Shown in pieces: positions 10,332 to 21,046 of a stretch of 54,859 bases of DNA. The position numbers were made by a program, and so were the translations under genes. This stretch comes from Agarophyton chilense (lineage: Eukaryota; Rhodophyta; Florideophyceae; Gracilariales; Gracilariaceae): contig JARGXX010000124.1 of assembly GCA_030374765.1 (NCBI GenBank), forward strand, positions 1 to 54,859, in the 5' to 3' direction. Position 1 is the stretch's first letter, and the number at the start of each line of letters is the position of its first letter. The notes beneath the pieces are model-generated. The model was not told the DNA's origin. It made no database searches and saw only the letters and a program-made list of their open reading frames with translations.

Positions 10332-13016
10332 ATGTCTCCCCTCCGCTTATTCACTGTCACTGCCTCTCTTTCCGCTCTTCTCGTTATCGTTCTTTCCGCT
10401 CATGTATCTCTGGAAGAATCAGAAACTTTTATACAAAATCCGAATAGGGTCGCCACCTTCATGAAGTCTGCGCCTCATTCTTCTTTGTTTGGTAAAGCTG
10501 CTGTCACTCCTGCTCCAGCAGCTGCTTTCAAACCGGGTATTCACCCTCGCATTCTTTTTGACGACCACGGATGGCTCCAGCTTTTGGAGCGTTATTCCAA
10601 CGCCGGTACATTCGACCTGCACACTTCCTGGTCGTTTTTCAACCGTCGAGCATCTCGCCACCTCGCCGACTCGAGTCCCGTTATAAGAACACTGGCTCAC
10701 ATGGAACGCAACGGCGAAACTACACTCTACACAGGAGATGAGGATCTTTCCTCTTCTTCGCAGCAAGAGCTCGATGCATTGCACCCGCTTGCAAACCATA
10801 TCATGAACATGTCCGAGGGTTATCATCAGAGCTTCTTCATTTGCGCGGTGTGGGCCAGCGTGAACGAGAAGGTTGTTCAGGAACGGGGTGAAAGAGAGTC
10901 ATTCATGACCACGACAGTTGACGACTGCGTGAAGGCGTCTGTTGCATGGGCAAAAGTGCTCCTCGCCCATCGCGCTGTCAACTGCGCCGGGAAGTGCCCA
11001 AATGGAGACGGAGCCCAACGAGCTTTTCTGTGGGACGAAGATCGGTGGTTCGAAGTGTCCAATGACTGGTTTTCCGCCGGGTCCTCATTGGCACTCACCC
11101 TCGATGCTTTGTACGATCGGTTCTCCAGCGACGAACAACGAATCGTGCTCAGCGCCCTAGCGCTGCTCATGTACAAACAGACGTCGTGGGGAACTGCTCT
11201 CCAAAGCTCCCGAAAATCTCCCAACGCCGCCCAGCACCCTCACCGCATCTTCAGCAACTGGGCCTTGTATCATGGCCACCTCTACATTACAAATCTGGTC
11301 CTTGAGGGCGAGACCAACTTCGACGCATATGCGAGCTCCGTGATGTCGTCGAGTGGCGACACAGGCTTCAACAGCGGACTCAACCACCGCTTTACCGCCC
11401 TCATCGAAGCATACATGACCCACGCTGTGTATCCCGATGGGGCGACGTTCGAAGACGCCTACACGTACTTCATCGCGCTTCGCGAAGGATCGCTGGCGCT
11501 CGTGGCCGCTGAACGCCGAGGGCTTCGCGTCATGGACACCGATCGCTTTCGCGGCCTCATCCACAACGTGGCCCAAATGATGGAGCCGTGGCAGTGCGCC
11601 CGCATTGTTGGTCACTCGTCGGGCGGCGGCATGTCGTATCCCGCGTGGGCCGCCCTGTTCAAGTACGCGTATCCTGACGGCGCACTCCCGCAAATGGTGT
11701 GGAAGCAAAGGATGGGGAAGCACTTCAAAAACAACAGCCCTTGTCGCATTCAATGGGGGCAGGTTCTCTTACACGTCACTGTTCTTGGCTTGGAGCACGG
11801 AACATCGACGTACGCTGAGTCCCCACAAGGATTGGAGAAGGAGTTTTTGCAACACTTCCCGCTCTCATACTTCAGCCCCCGTCGGGGACTGCTGATCGCC
11901 AGAGGCAGTGAAGCCGAGAACGCCATATACGTGCACTTTGATGCGCGTCCCGATGCGATATTCCCAGGGCACGACAACGCGGACCGAGGTATATTCACGC
12001 TTACCGCTTTCAAAACGGCATGGATTGACGATCACGTGTGGAACAAGAACATCGATTCCAGAAAGCACTCGCTCATGCACATCGACGGGCTCGCTCAAGA
12101 TGCGAAGGCGCCCTCCGTAGCCATGGTTGCAGTCGAAGACAATGGGCGAGAGGTCGTTGCGACGGCCAACTTGACTTACGCATACAACGTGCAGTGGGCA
12201 AGAAACTGGCCGTTTGACAAAGCCCCAATGACGGCTGTAACCGTCACCGAAGAGGACGGCTCATCGAGGCTAATCGGAAAGCGCTTCGATATGGCGGAGT
12301 ATGGACACCCGCACGATTTTGGATGGCCCGCCGACGACGACGGAGCAGATCTGGGATTCACTCGAGATCAATTCAACATGCACGGGGACCCCGATGTTGG
12401 ATTCAGAGGCATGTGGGTCTGGAAGAGCAACTATCGCGAAGCTGCCTTGGACTGGATGGTGCGCTCCGTGGTGTTGAACCGAGGCGTTGCAGGACCTGGA
12501 TTCTTCATGGTTGTTGACTCCACCCGGGTGTCCGGGGGCGCTTCGAATCACAAGTTTGAATCGTATCTGATGTTGGGTGATCTGGTGCAAGTAGACGCGG
12601 ATTCATCGGGCTGCGATGGGAACACGTGCCGCATTGTTCTGAGCGATGAAGGAATTGCCCAGGTCGACATCCACGTGATATCGACAGGACACTCAATATC
12701 ATACCGCACGGAAGAGTTCACGAGCGACAAACGGCATGAAAGGCTTATCATCCGAAGCGACAACGAGCAAGAAGAGCTCTTCTGGATCGCGTTCCACCCA
12801 CACATCGGAGAGCCGGAACGATTCTCGATGGATCAGGACCCAAACGGAACTTCAGTGACAGTGATCTACGACGATGAAGAGTTCCTTTACAGCATTGATT
12901 CCGATACACACGCAGTTGTACAGGGTGACGCGGCTGCAAAAAGCCCGCTTTCCTCTCCCAGTTCATCCCCAGAACCATCTCCGTCATACAGTGCCTCACC
13001 CAGCATTTCCGTATAA
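10332..13016 (+). CDS. Secreted heparinase II/III / dermatan-sulfate-epimerase-like protein (894 aa)
   Basis: Intronless gene starting at ATG 10332. Residues 1-24 form a signal peptide, so the product should enter the secretory pathway. Recognisable features: HPRILF at 71-76, the entry motif of the polysaccharide lyase/epimerase alpha-toroid superfamily; an alpha-helical region about 90-460 containing NWALYHGHLYI (309-319) and YPDGATFEDAYTY (367-379), resembling the catalytic YxEG-type loop; GHDNADRGIFTL (546-557), typical of the following beta-sandwich domain; then a Ser/Pro-rich tail 871-892. These families act on uronic-acid or sulfated polysaccharides. In carrageenophyte red algae, galactose-2,6-sulfurylases have been described as having this kind of domain, so carrageenan modification is a plausible but unproven role. 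It is the only intact non-transposon gene in the window. The stop codon falls inside the Ser/Pro tail; see the next entry. Codon 1 is supported by the TATA box and the absence of an earlier in-frame ATG. Confidence 0.85.
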   Translation: MSPLRLFTVTASLSALLVIVLSAHVSLEESETFIQNPNRVATFMKSAPHSSLFGKAAVTPAPAAAFKPGIHPRILFDDHGWLQLLERYSNAGTFDLHTSWSFFNRRASRHLADSSPVIRTLAHMERNGETTLYTGDEDLSSSSQQELDALHPLANHIMNMSEGYHQSFFICAVWASVNEKVVQERGERESFMTTTVDDCVKASVAWAKVLLAHRAVNCAGKCPNGDGAQRAFLWDEDRWFEVSNDWFSAGSSLALTLDALYDRFSSDEQRIVLSALALLMYKQTSWGTALQSSRKSPNAAQHPHRIFSNWALYHGHLYITNLVLEGETNFDAYASSVMSSSGDTGFNSGLNHRFTALIEAYMTHAVYPDGATFEDAYTYFIALREGSLALVAAERRGLRVMDTDRFRGLIHNVAQMMEPWQCARIVGHSSGGGMSYPAWAALFKYAYPDGALPQMVWKQRMGKHFKNNSPCRIQWGQVLLHVTVLGLEHGTSTYAESPQGLEKEFLQHFPLSYFSPRRGLLIARGSEAENAIYVHFDARPDAIFPGHDNADRGIFTLTAFKTAWIDDHVWNKNIDSRKHSLMHIDGLAQDAKAPSVAMVAVEDNGREVVATANLTYAYNVQWARNWPFDKAPMTAVTVTEEDGSSRLIGKRFDMAEYGHPHDFGWPADDDGADLGFTRDQFNMHGDPDVGFRGMWVWKSNYREAALDWMVRSVVLNRGVAGPGFFMVVDSTRVSGGASNHKFESYLMLGDLVQVDADSSGCDGNTCRIVLSDEGIAQVDIHVISTGHSISYRTEEFTSDKRHERLIIRSDNEQEELFWIAFHPHIGEPERFSMDQDPNGTSVTVIYDDEEFLYSIDSDTHAVVQGDAAAKSPLSSPSSSPEPSPSYSASPSISV

Positions 13017-13220
13017 ACAACGCCGTCTTTGTCTGCTTCGCCGAGCCCGCAGCCCCCGGCTTCTCAAAGTGCATCTCCAGCTCTGTCTTCCTCGACGTTG
13101 CGGTTTGTGGTCCATGCCCCAAGCTCTCCATCTCCAAGCCCATCAACTGCCCACGCCCCGAAACCAAAGCGCTGGAGACCAAAGTGGTGGCAGAGGCGTA
13201 GGTGGTGGAGGCGCAACTGA
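13017..13220 (+). other. In-frame continuation of the secreted-enzyme gene after its stop
   Basis: After TAA at 13014-13016 the same frame stays open for 67 codons to TGA at 13218-13220. It keeps the Ser/Pro-rich composition and ends in a strongly basic, Trp-rich tail (KPKRWRPKWW, then RRRWWRR). Uninterrupted composition across the stop suggests the tail once belonged to the protein, and that TAA is a recent nonsense change, a sequencing error or a readthrough stop. A basic Trp-rich end could bind sulfated cell-wall polymers (inference). Confidence 0.5.
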
Positions 13221-13319
13221 TGGAGACGTAATAATTCCTCCAAAATGTACATTTACTGATTTGTATAGCTAGCTTTGGTAGATGATGTGGAATCAAACTA
13301 ACTCCCACCTAACTCTGTA

Positions 13320-13325
13320 AATAAA
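13320..13325 (+). terminator. Candidate polyadenylation signal AATAAA
   Basis: AATAAA 304 bases after the stop of the secreted-enzyme gene and 100 bases after the end of the in-frame tail. The second spacing would be normal for a compact 3' UTR. Motif only. Confidence 0.4.
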
Positions 13326-13452
13326 GTCCACCCACATAACAACTAGCTGCACGCCGTATAGCAATCGCATATAGATACCTCAAAATAGTGAATGGAAAAA
13401 CTTCAAGGAAGGCATGACGTGTTGTTGACTCCACATGTGGTGACAAACCATA

Positions 13453-13987
13453 TTGTATGAATACCACAGCTACCTAAACCGAAGCATTAAGCGCCCTCTG
13501 TTTGTTCCTAGTGTCGTTCATGTCTTGAAAGTGCCTAAAAGTAAGAAGAACAAGCAGAAGAGAGTCAAAAGTAAATGCCGGCTTGCTTTATTCACTGCGT
13601 GGAGCATTCCGATCGCTGTAATTTTAGTAGTAACTTCAAGCGCGATATACAGCAATACACAAATGACCATACCTGCACATGCACTTTTCAATCCAGCTCA
13701 GGAAAACACCGAAATAGTGCCACTCAAATATTGTCCAGGTCCGTCCGTTCTCGCACGTTGAGAACGAGCTGTATGACTCGCGCTTAAAAAAGCGTTCGTT
13801 GAAGAAGATTGAAACAAGTCTCTCCTGTTGCAATGCAAAATGGCGTGTGTTGCAACACGCAAATGCCTTTGCCCTTGTGCGGGCTCGACAAATGTACAGC
13901 ATTGCGAAGAGTGCCTTGAACGTTCGAAGACGCCTGAAACAGCCCTGTCTAGTATTCGTTAAGCTCTTGACGACGGTTTACGAATAG
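13453..13987 (+). pseudogene. Possible type II membrane protein relic, unidentified
   Basis: Two partly overlapping frames look coding-like. The first (to 13761) has a Lys/Arg-rich stretch followed by a hydrophobic segment from about LALFTAWSIPIAVILVV, the pattern of a signal anchor. The second (about 13718-13987) is open for 90 codons with a basic, alpha-helical-looking composition. A +1 shift near 13720-13740 would join them. No good ATG was found and no family is recognised. Could be chance. Confidence 0.2.
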
Positions 13988-14589
13988 GAGGCTAGCAAAC
14001 AGCTTTGCAACCAACTGCCCCGAACGACTACCTAGTTAGACTAGAAACTGGAGTACTAATAAAAAAATTCTGACACGCCTTGGCCTCCATCTTGGACGGC
14101 CAGCGACGACCCAGAGGATTCCCAAACTCTATAAAAACCTTCTGTAGCGCACGCCACCCACCACAATTAGGATAGCACCCAAAGTAGACACAAGCATTGT
14201 GGGTAGCGTCCCAAGCCGGGACACAGTAGACACCCACGATAAATATTTAAGACTGCTCTAAGTTACATCTCAGTAAACGAGGGCATCGAACCCACTACAC
14301 TACAACTTTGCATTTTCGTGGACGCCAACCGCTGCGGCAACAGCACACCTTCTCTCAACATACGAATGGGACCTTCCAACACCCATAAGCGAGATCTATG
14401 TTGGGTAAGCATGTGCATCCTGCTGCGACTGGAAGTAGAGAATCCAAGAGTGACATTAGCGATCGATTAAAGAGAGTTCGAGAGTTTCGACTTTTTATAT
14501 ATCCATTGGAAAGCTGTTGATACTACAACCATTCTGGCGTCTAGCGAACCCGTTGCCCCTGCATCGGGAACCCAGCGTTGCCCAAAAAG
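13988..14589. other. Intergenic, no recognisable gene
   Basis: No convincing gene, RNA or repeat. A short plus-strand frame near 14320 faintly resembles a SET-domain end but lacks the key residues. The truncated family-1 copy G begins at about 14590. Confidence 0.4.
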
Positions 14590-17500
14590 AGTAACTCGCT
14601 GTGCATCCAATCATACAGTCTCTTGCATAGCGGTTCAAACTCAACTGTTTTGTATGTCTTACACTGGTCAGAACATGTCAAATTATGTTGATCAGTACAA
14701 AGCCTTGTTCAGTCAACTAAAGCGCATGGGAAAGAAAGCTGCGATAACTGAATCGCATAAAGCTCCGATTATGCTTGACTCCATTGACTCTAACAGCACG
14801 CTGGAGTCTACTGCTGCTGCTCTGCGTACAAAAGAAATTGCGGAACTCACGTGAGCATATGTAGCAACTACTCTCGTCGACGAGGACAATGCAAAGCAAG
14901 TACCTCCCAAGGCTACCGGAAGAGGCTCACGTCCTAAGACGAAGGGCCGGATCAAATTCAGAAGTAGGTCGTCTGAAATGTCTGGAAAGAATGAAATGGC
15001 AGGTGTGACTGTGGGCATAAGTACCCTTACTTCGCAAAATGACCTTATCACCTATGCAGATAGTGGTGCCACAGCACATTGCTTACACTCATCTTCTGCA
15101 TTCGTCCCTATATCAGTGCACCCATGCGAGAAGAGGACTGTGATGCTAGAGGACAATACATCGCTTGAAGCCAAACAATGCGGAGAGGTGATAATCCCGT
15201 TTGATTTGCGAACTTTCGTCTCACCAGTGTGCTGCTGCTTCCCAGTGTTAAATACAACTTAGTTTCTACGGGGTGCCTAGCAGACAAAGGTATCGAATCG
15301 AACTTCTCTCGCCACACTGTACGACTGATATTTGAATCGAATGGGTTGGAAATCGGCGTTGGACTCCGCCATGGGAACTCTGGCATGTACATGTTACCTG
15401 ACCCAATTGTGCCCGCAACCCCTGATCTTTTATTTGCGACGAAATCTACGGAGACACAACTCTGGCCCCAACGACTTGCTCACATCAACCCACGTGACCT
15501 CAGGGAGGTGCAAAATTATGATAAAGGAGTACCATCCCTGTCTGAAATGGAGGAAGTGTGCCGGACATGTCGACTTGGTAATGATCATAAGCTTTCGTTC
15601 CCAGGCCACTTTGAGCATGCAGCTGCAGTTGGCGGCATTGTGCAATCGGATAGTGTTGGTCCCCTGGATATTTCCTTTCCTGATGGGTTTCGGTCTGCAT
15701 GTATTTTTCTTGACGACCATTCTCGATATGCTTTCATTGCTTTGATAACGCATCACACTGACATTAGCGATGTACTGGACGGAGTTAAAGTAAAGTTGAA
15801 TCATCTTGGAGGTGTAGGTATCAAGAGTTTGCATTCCGACGGAGCTTAAGAGTACAAATCACTGCAACAAAACCTGGCTGAACTGCACGGCATTACCTCT
15901 TTCTCTGCTCCTTACACTCCCCGGCAAAACGCGATTGCATGACGCATCAACCGCACCATGTAGGAGGCTGCCACATCCTTACTGCTTCAGGCAAGTTTAC
16001 CCGAGTGCTTGTGGCCGTATGAATTGAAGCATGTTATCCATGTGCGTAACCGCGTGCGGCATTCCTCTGTAGACAATACCCCATACTTTATGGTCACTGG
16101 CCACCAGCCATCACTTAAACATGTGCCTGTGTTTGGATGGACGGCATTTGTGCTGAGGACTCCAAGTGGATCCAAGTTCGAGTCTCGGGCACTTGAGGGA
16201 GTGTACTTGGAGACTCTTGAGCATGGAGTTTACAAGGTACTTGTTATGGATAACGATGGTACTCCACGCATTGTTGAGTCTCGGCATGTCACTTTTGATG
16301 AATCTCAGTTTCCCGGCTCGCTGTCGGTTATTCATTACATGAAAGATGAACTAAGTTCGGACGATGATTACAACGGTGATGTCGGCTCTGATGACGCCGT
16401 GGATGATGCATCCGATGCCATCTCAATCGACGGCATTGTAGACGAAGCAGTTTTCCACAAAGAAGGTAGTTCAACACCAGCGTTGGCTCAGCTCCAGTCT
16501 GATTCTGCGGATGATGAAGAAGAAGTGGTAGGCTGCGGAAGTAATGAAGAACTGTTCCCAAATCAATCAGAAGCTCCTCACAACTCTAATACGGAACTTC
16601 GTTACCCTTCTTGCACTCGTCGTGAACCGCGAAGGTGGTTCATGGCTGGATCTGCTCAGTGTACTTTGCATATAATAGTAACGACTAGCGACGAACCCAC
16701 CCTAATAGAGGCAATGTTTGCCATCGTGGAGGAGCGTAATCTATGGCAGGCTGCAATTGATGAGGAGTTCTCATCGCTAGAGTCGAAAGGAACGTGGAAG
16801 CCTGATAACTCTCCCGTTTCTCAACCACTACCGAGTCATGTGGTCTTTCGAGTCAAACGCAATGCAAAAGGGGCAGTGAAACGTTTCAAGGCTCGAGTGG
16901 TTGCAGGTGGAAACCACCAAACGTTTGGTGAAAACAACATGGAAACCTATGCCCCAGTTGTTTCATTCACAATGGTTCGCATTTTCCTGTACCTGACGCT
17001 GTGCCTGCACATGCATGTCGCACAAATAGATGTGAAATCGGCGTTTCTCAATGGTGAACTGGAGGACGATGTGTGGATTATGTCTCCTCGAGGTATACCT
17101 GCAGTCCCTGTCTCGATGCTTCAAATTGCGCAAAGCCATCTACGGGCTGAAGCAGGCACGCTTAGCATGGCACAAGAAGCTATGTGACTACTTGAAAAGC
17201 ATAGTGTTCGAGCAGTTACCAAGTGCATCATGTGTGTTTCGCCGGCGCAATAATTACGATGAGAATGCATTTGTGTTCGTTTACGTAGATGACTTGCTGA
17301 TATTCACAACCTCCATCGAAGAACATTCTGTGATAATGCAGGAGCTGAAGTCCTTGTATGAGCTTCGTGTAGCAGAAGAGGTAAACTTGTTCCTTGGTGT
17401 TGAGTTGAAATGGACTTTGGATTTGAAAGGTCGACCTCTCTCGTTATACCTTGGCCAGTCTCTCTACACAGAGAGTTTTCTGCATCGCTTTGGGTTTGAA

Positions 17501-17966
17501 CTATCAAAACCTGCTTGCACACCCATGGTCAAGTCATTCTCCACAGGGTGGGCAGCCGAAGCAGACAAGTCGATACAAGATCTGCTTCTGTACCAGCAGA
17601 AGATTGGATCCCTGCTCTACTTGGCGCGTCGTACCCGAATGGATATATTGGCACCTGCTCTGATCTTGGCTCGCTTCCAGAAATCAGCTGCAGCCTACTG
17701 CCATAGAGCAGTGAAGCGCGTTCTACGTTATCTTCGAGGCACGTCTGGGCGTGTTGTACAGTTACAGTCTGGTAGTTTGGAATTGCAGGCGTACGTTGAC
17801 TCTGATTCCGCAGGTTACCGTACTGATCGCAAGTCCATGTCCGAATTTCTGGTGAAGCTCGGAGATGCAACATGTGCATGGGGCGCAAGGAAGCAGGCTT
17901 CAGTAGCTTTGTTTACCGGAGAGGCAGAGTATTATGCGTTGACACTTGCCCTGCGCTCACGTTGTG
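14590..17966 (+). pseudogene. Degenerate family-1-like Copia element, copy G
   Basis: 5'-truncated relative of family 1, starting within gag (match to the PSNRT/TQLF region). Stops include TGA for a Trp codon in gag (about 14851) and TAA after the integrase HSDGA motif (about 15847), plus further stops near 15940-15965. Frameshifts occur near 15210 and 17100. The CCHC zinc-knuckle region is missing between about 14945 and 14970. Integrase, reverse transcriptase (YVDD near 17286) and RNase H up to the GEAEYYAL motif remain recognisable. It then jumps at about 17949 to the final 17 bases of the LTR (TGCGCTCACGTTGTGA), so the end of RNase H and almost the whole 3' LTR were deleted. Clearly older than copies A-D and Z. 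Confidence 0.88.
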
Positions 17967-18468
17967 ATTGGCGGTACCGAAGCCTGGAACAAACAAACAA
18001 CGGTTCCTTGTAGATCTGCCAGAAACAAATGCCAGAACGCTCCCTCTACTGTCAGGGATGCTTCATCTGGAGTCCATGCTTCAAGACTGTATCCAAAGCA
18101 AGTGCTTTGCGAACATTTATTTCGTGCATGGCTATTGGCAAATACCGCTCGATACTGCCTCTCAAGAAATCATGGCAATACATACTCCAGATGAAGTTTA
18201 TGTCCCGGTTAGTATACTGCAAGGAGGAAAAGACTCTGGGCACCATTTCCAGTCTGTTACCAGTGAACACTTTGCTGAGAGGGTGAAGCGTGTGATACAG
18301 TGGTTAGACGATTTTGTGATGTACGCGAAATCCGAGGAGAACCTGCTCGAGGACACTGAAGCTTTCGTAATTGTCTGTAAGGAGGTAGGCTTCAAAATAA
18401 ACCCCGCTAAGTTTTGGTTTTTCTGCAAGGAAGCACAGTTATGCGGTAAGATCTTATCAGGAGAAGGG
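17967..18468 (+). pseudogene. Ty3/Gypsy reverse transcriptase remnant
   Basis: About 167 open codons of a Ty3/Gypsy-type reverse transcriptase: VPKPGTNKQRFLVDL start, GYWQIPLD, the active-site block VIQWLDDFVMYAK, and GFKINPAKFWFFCKEAQLCG near the end. The frame is open throughout, but both ends are cut by family-1 LTR termini (17966 and 18469). The YxDD box reads WLDD. No LTR, integrase or gag of this element is in the window. It appears to be the target into which copies G and E inserted. Confidence 0.8.
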
Positions 18469-18962
18469 TCACAACGTGAGCGCAGTTATAAAAAAGGAAA
18501 AGGAAAAGGAAATGGAGGGGAAAGGAACAGAAGAAGAGAAAAGCAAAAACAAGAAAAAACAAGTGAAGGTAGTCAGCCTTGACAATTTACTTGGATCCTC
18601 GACGACCGTTATTGACAACTATATCTACGTTGCACGCACTTCCGCCGCCGGTGCTGACTGTAGGCGGGTCACCAACGTCTCAAAGCTTACCACTGTGCGA
18701 CGAGGAGTTGCGCGCCAAAATAAATTCAAACCTAAACACATCAAATAAAAACTCAACAAATCATACAAAGTGGTGTGCCAGTGCCAACCGCCCTGCACAG
18801 CCCAGATTCGGCTGTTACGGCCAAACCCAGTATCCAGCCCCCATTCCCACATTCTCTCCAACTGCATAGCCCGTGCTCATTCAGCGCTCTCGTCCAATCA
18901 GATCGCTCCAATTGGGCCGAATCCCCAACAAGCCCCATTAAAACCAGACCACTTGTCCATAC
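18469..18962 (-). repeat. 3' LTR of old copy E, left part
   Basis: Diverged family-1 LTR starting TCACAACGTGAGCGCAG on the plus strand, with several substitutions and a longer purine-rich stretch. It is interrupted at 18962 by element F and resumes at 30650; together the parts are 678 bp. CATAC at 18958-18962 is repeated at 30645-30649. Confidence 0.88.
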
Positions 18963-19325
18963 AGTGAATAACCGATTTTGTTCTGAAGGCACTTGGTGAG
19001 ACACACCGATAGTTTAATTTCTTGTCTCTATATATAGTAATTCCTGATTCACGTAAAACATGCATAGAAGCGTAAATCCAGTTCCCATAGACCTATTACA
19101 CAGCAGGAGGTCTGCTGAACTTCATACTGCTAAGGATGACCTCATAATTCAAGTTGTCATCTTCATACTGTGTCACTCTGTCTGACAATTCAAAGATTGA
19201 ATTGTTACCTTGTTACCGACACGAAATGGCAGCAAAGCTGATCATCAAAATTACACGCATTTGCACTGCCTTCATATCATCTCATACATGGTCAATTAGT
19301 GATGGCGAAGCACCGAATACTAATT
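18963..19325 (-). repeat. 3' LTR of element F
   Basis: 363-bp match to 30279-30644, containing a TATATATAG-like TATA region. Bounded by CATAC on the left and the polypurine tract on the right. Confidence 0.85.
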
Positions 19326-19334
19326 CCCTCTCTT
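19326..19334 (-). other. Polypurine tract of element F
   Basis: Sense-strand AAGAGAGGG immediately before the 3' LTR, the expected primer for plus-strand DNA synthesis. Confidence 0.7.
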
Positions 19335-19349
19335 GCTTCGACTGGATGG

Positions 19350-20372
19350 TTACTGATGTACTAGTTGTACACCCATTGACCTTCTGTGTTTCTCAAAAAC
19401 GGATCGGAGCAGTGGCTTGATTAGAATGTCAGCAACCATTTCTGCCGTTGTGCAATACACCAATCTGAGATGACCCTTGGTGACGTGTTCTCGAACAAAG
19501 TTCTTCCGTATTGAAACATGTTTAGCGTGCCGAACTCCATCTGTTCCCCAGATGATTGCCCCTTGATTATCCCCGTGAACATCAGTAGTAGCATCTTGAA
19601 TCTGTCCCAGTTCTCTCAAGAGATTTGGCGCCCACAGTATCATCTTAGTCGCTTAACTCATCGCAATAAACTCAGCTTCTGTCGTAGAAAGGGCGACACA
19701 TGATTGCTTCAAAGTTCTCCAGCATACAGTGGTTTCACCAAGCTTCAACAGAAAACCTGTTGTAAACTTCCTGTCTTGTCGGTCACCACCCCAATCCGAG
19801 TCGCAGTAACCCATCAAATTCGCACACGCACTGTTCAACTTCAATCCATAGTGCTGCGAGCCACGGAGATATCGCAGTACCCTTTTGAGATGAACAAAAT
19901 GAGCTCTCCGCGGAGCAGAGGTATGTCTGCACAAGATACCAACGGCTGCACTGATGTCCAACCTCGTTCTAGTAGATAGGAACAGTATGCACCCAAGGAT
20001 TTCTTGGTATTCCTTGCGATCAACAACATCCGTAGAGTCCTCTTCAAATTCTTTCAACGCTGCAGTACTCATTGGTGTGACAACCGGCTTACAGTTATCC
20101 ATACGAAAGCGTTGCAGTACTTGCTGTATGTAGTGATGCTGAGATAGCCACGCGTTTCTTCCATCTCGAATGAATCTGACACCCAAGAATGACTGAAGTC
20201 GTCCGAGATCTTTTACGTCAAGGTGGTTTCCGATTTCCTTCTTGATTACTCCAATTTCATGTTCAGACTCTCCAATAAAAAGTATGTCATCGACATATAG
20301 CAGCAACCATACACCACCTCTTCGAAAAATGCAACTGTCCGATACCAATCTGGTGAATCCAATCGTTCTCAT
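19350..20372 (-). pseudogene. Element F polyprotein, C-terminal part (reverse transcriptase end, RNase H)
   Basis: Continues the polyprotein of 26935-30195 beyond copy B: SDSCIF, then active-site LLYVDDILF, PVVTPMST, CDSDWGGD, SCVALSTTEAEF and the RNase H end (DNQGAI, HVSIRKNFVRE, ADILIKPL). The frame is unbroken except for one TAA at 19653-19655, where a Glu codon would be expected after EFIAMS; the frame continues in phase to the normal stop at 19350-19352. TSD CTCAT at 20368-20372 marks the copy B junction. Confidence 0.9.
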
Positions 20373-21046
20373 TGTTGAGGTTTGGTCGACTGTGCCCCCA
20401 AGCCCTTTGGAGTGTTGGAAATAGTGGAAAACAAAAAGTGGATTTAAGCATGGGCACTTTTGGGCACCCTCCGCGGAAAAACGCATATGCGCCTCATCTC
20501 AATCTCAACGTGAAACGGCCATCTGATTGGCTACTGCAAATGCCCTCATGCAACGTGGTATGGACAAGTGGTCTGGTTCTAATGGGGCGTGTTGGGGCTT
20601 CGGCCCAAGTGGAGCGATTTGATTGGACGAGAGCGCTGAATGAGCACGGGCTATGCAGTTGGAGAGAATGTGCGAATGTGGGCTGGATACGGGGTTTGGC
20701 CGTAACAGCCGAATCTGGGCTGCGCGGGGTGGTTGGCACTGGCGCACCACTTTGGATGATTTTTTTGAGTTTTTATTTGATATGCTTCATGTTTGAAATT
20801 GTTTTGGCGCGCAACTCCTCGTCGCACAGTGGCAAGGTGTGAGACGTGGGTGACCCGCCGACGGTCAGCACCGGCGGCGGAACTGCGTGCGAGGTAGATA
20901 TAGTTTTCAATGACGGTCGCCAACGATCGAAGTAAATTGTCAAGGCTGACTACCTTCCTTTGTTTCTCTTCTTTTATTTTTCTCTTCTTCTCGTCTTTTC
21001 CCCCTCTTCTTCCTTTTCCTTTACCTAACCTGCGCTCACGTTGTGA
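20373..21046 (+). repeat. 5' LTR of copy B
   Basis: 674 bp, TGTTGAGG to GTTGTGA. Contains two reversed CCAAT boxes (CTGATTGGCT, TTGATTGGAC), the palindrome GCATATGC, and a pyrimidine-rich tract near the 3' end. Confidence 0.95.
20449..20587 (+). promoter_or_regulatory. Upstream LTR block shared with family 2
   Basis: About 140 bp collinear with family-2 LTR 32139-32276. Shared strings in order: CATGGGC, TTTTGG, GGAAAA, GCATATGCG, ATCTCAACGTGAA, GATTGGCTACTGCAAATG, CATGCAA, ACAAGTGGT. Probable U3 promoter or enhancer module; function not shown. Confidence 0.6.

Noticed and set aside
14028..14237. 69-aa minus-strand Cys-rich frame
   Set aside because: Non-ATG start, no recognisable family, no supporting context.
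14310..14400. Faint SET-domain-like string (VDANRCGNST)
   Set aside because: The NHxCxPN core that should follow is absent and the frame is short; chance is more likely.
20372..20842. 156-aa open frame across family-1 LTRs, and antisense 144-193-aa frames in the same LTRs
   Set aside because: They recur only because the LTRs are near-identical; they have no family resemblance, shift with single-base length changes, and overlap promoter and terminal sequences.
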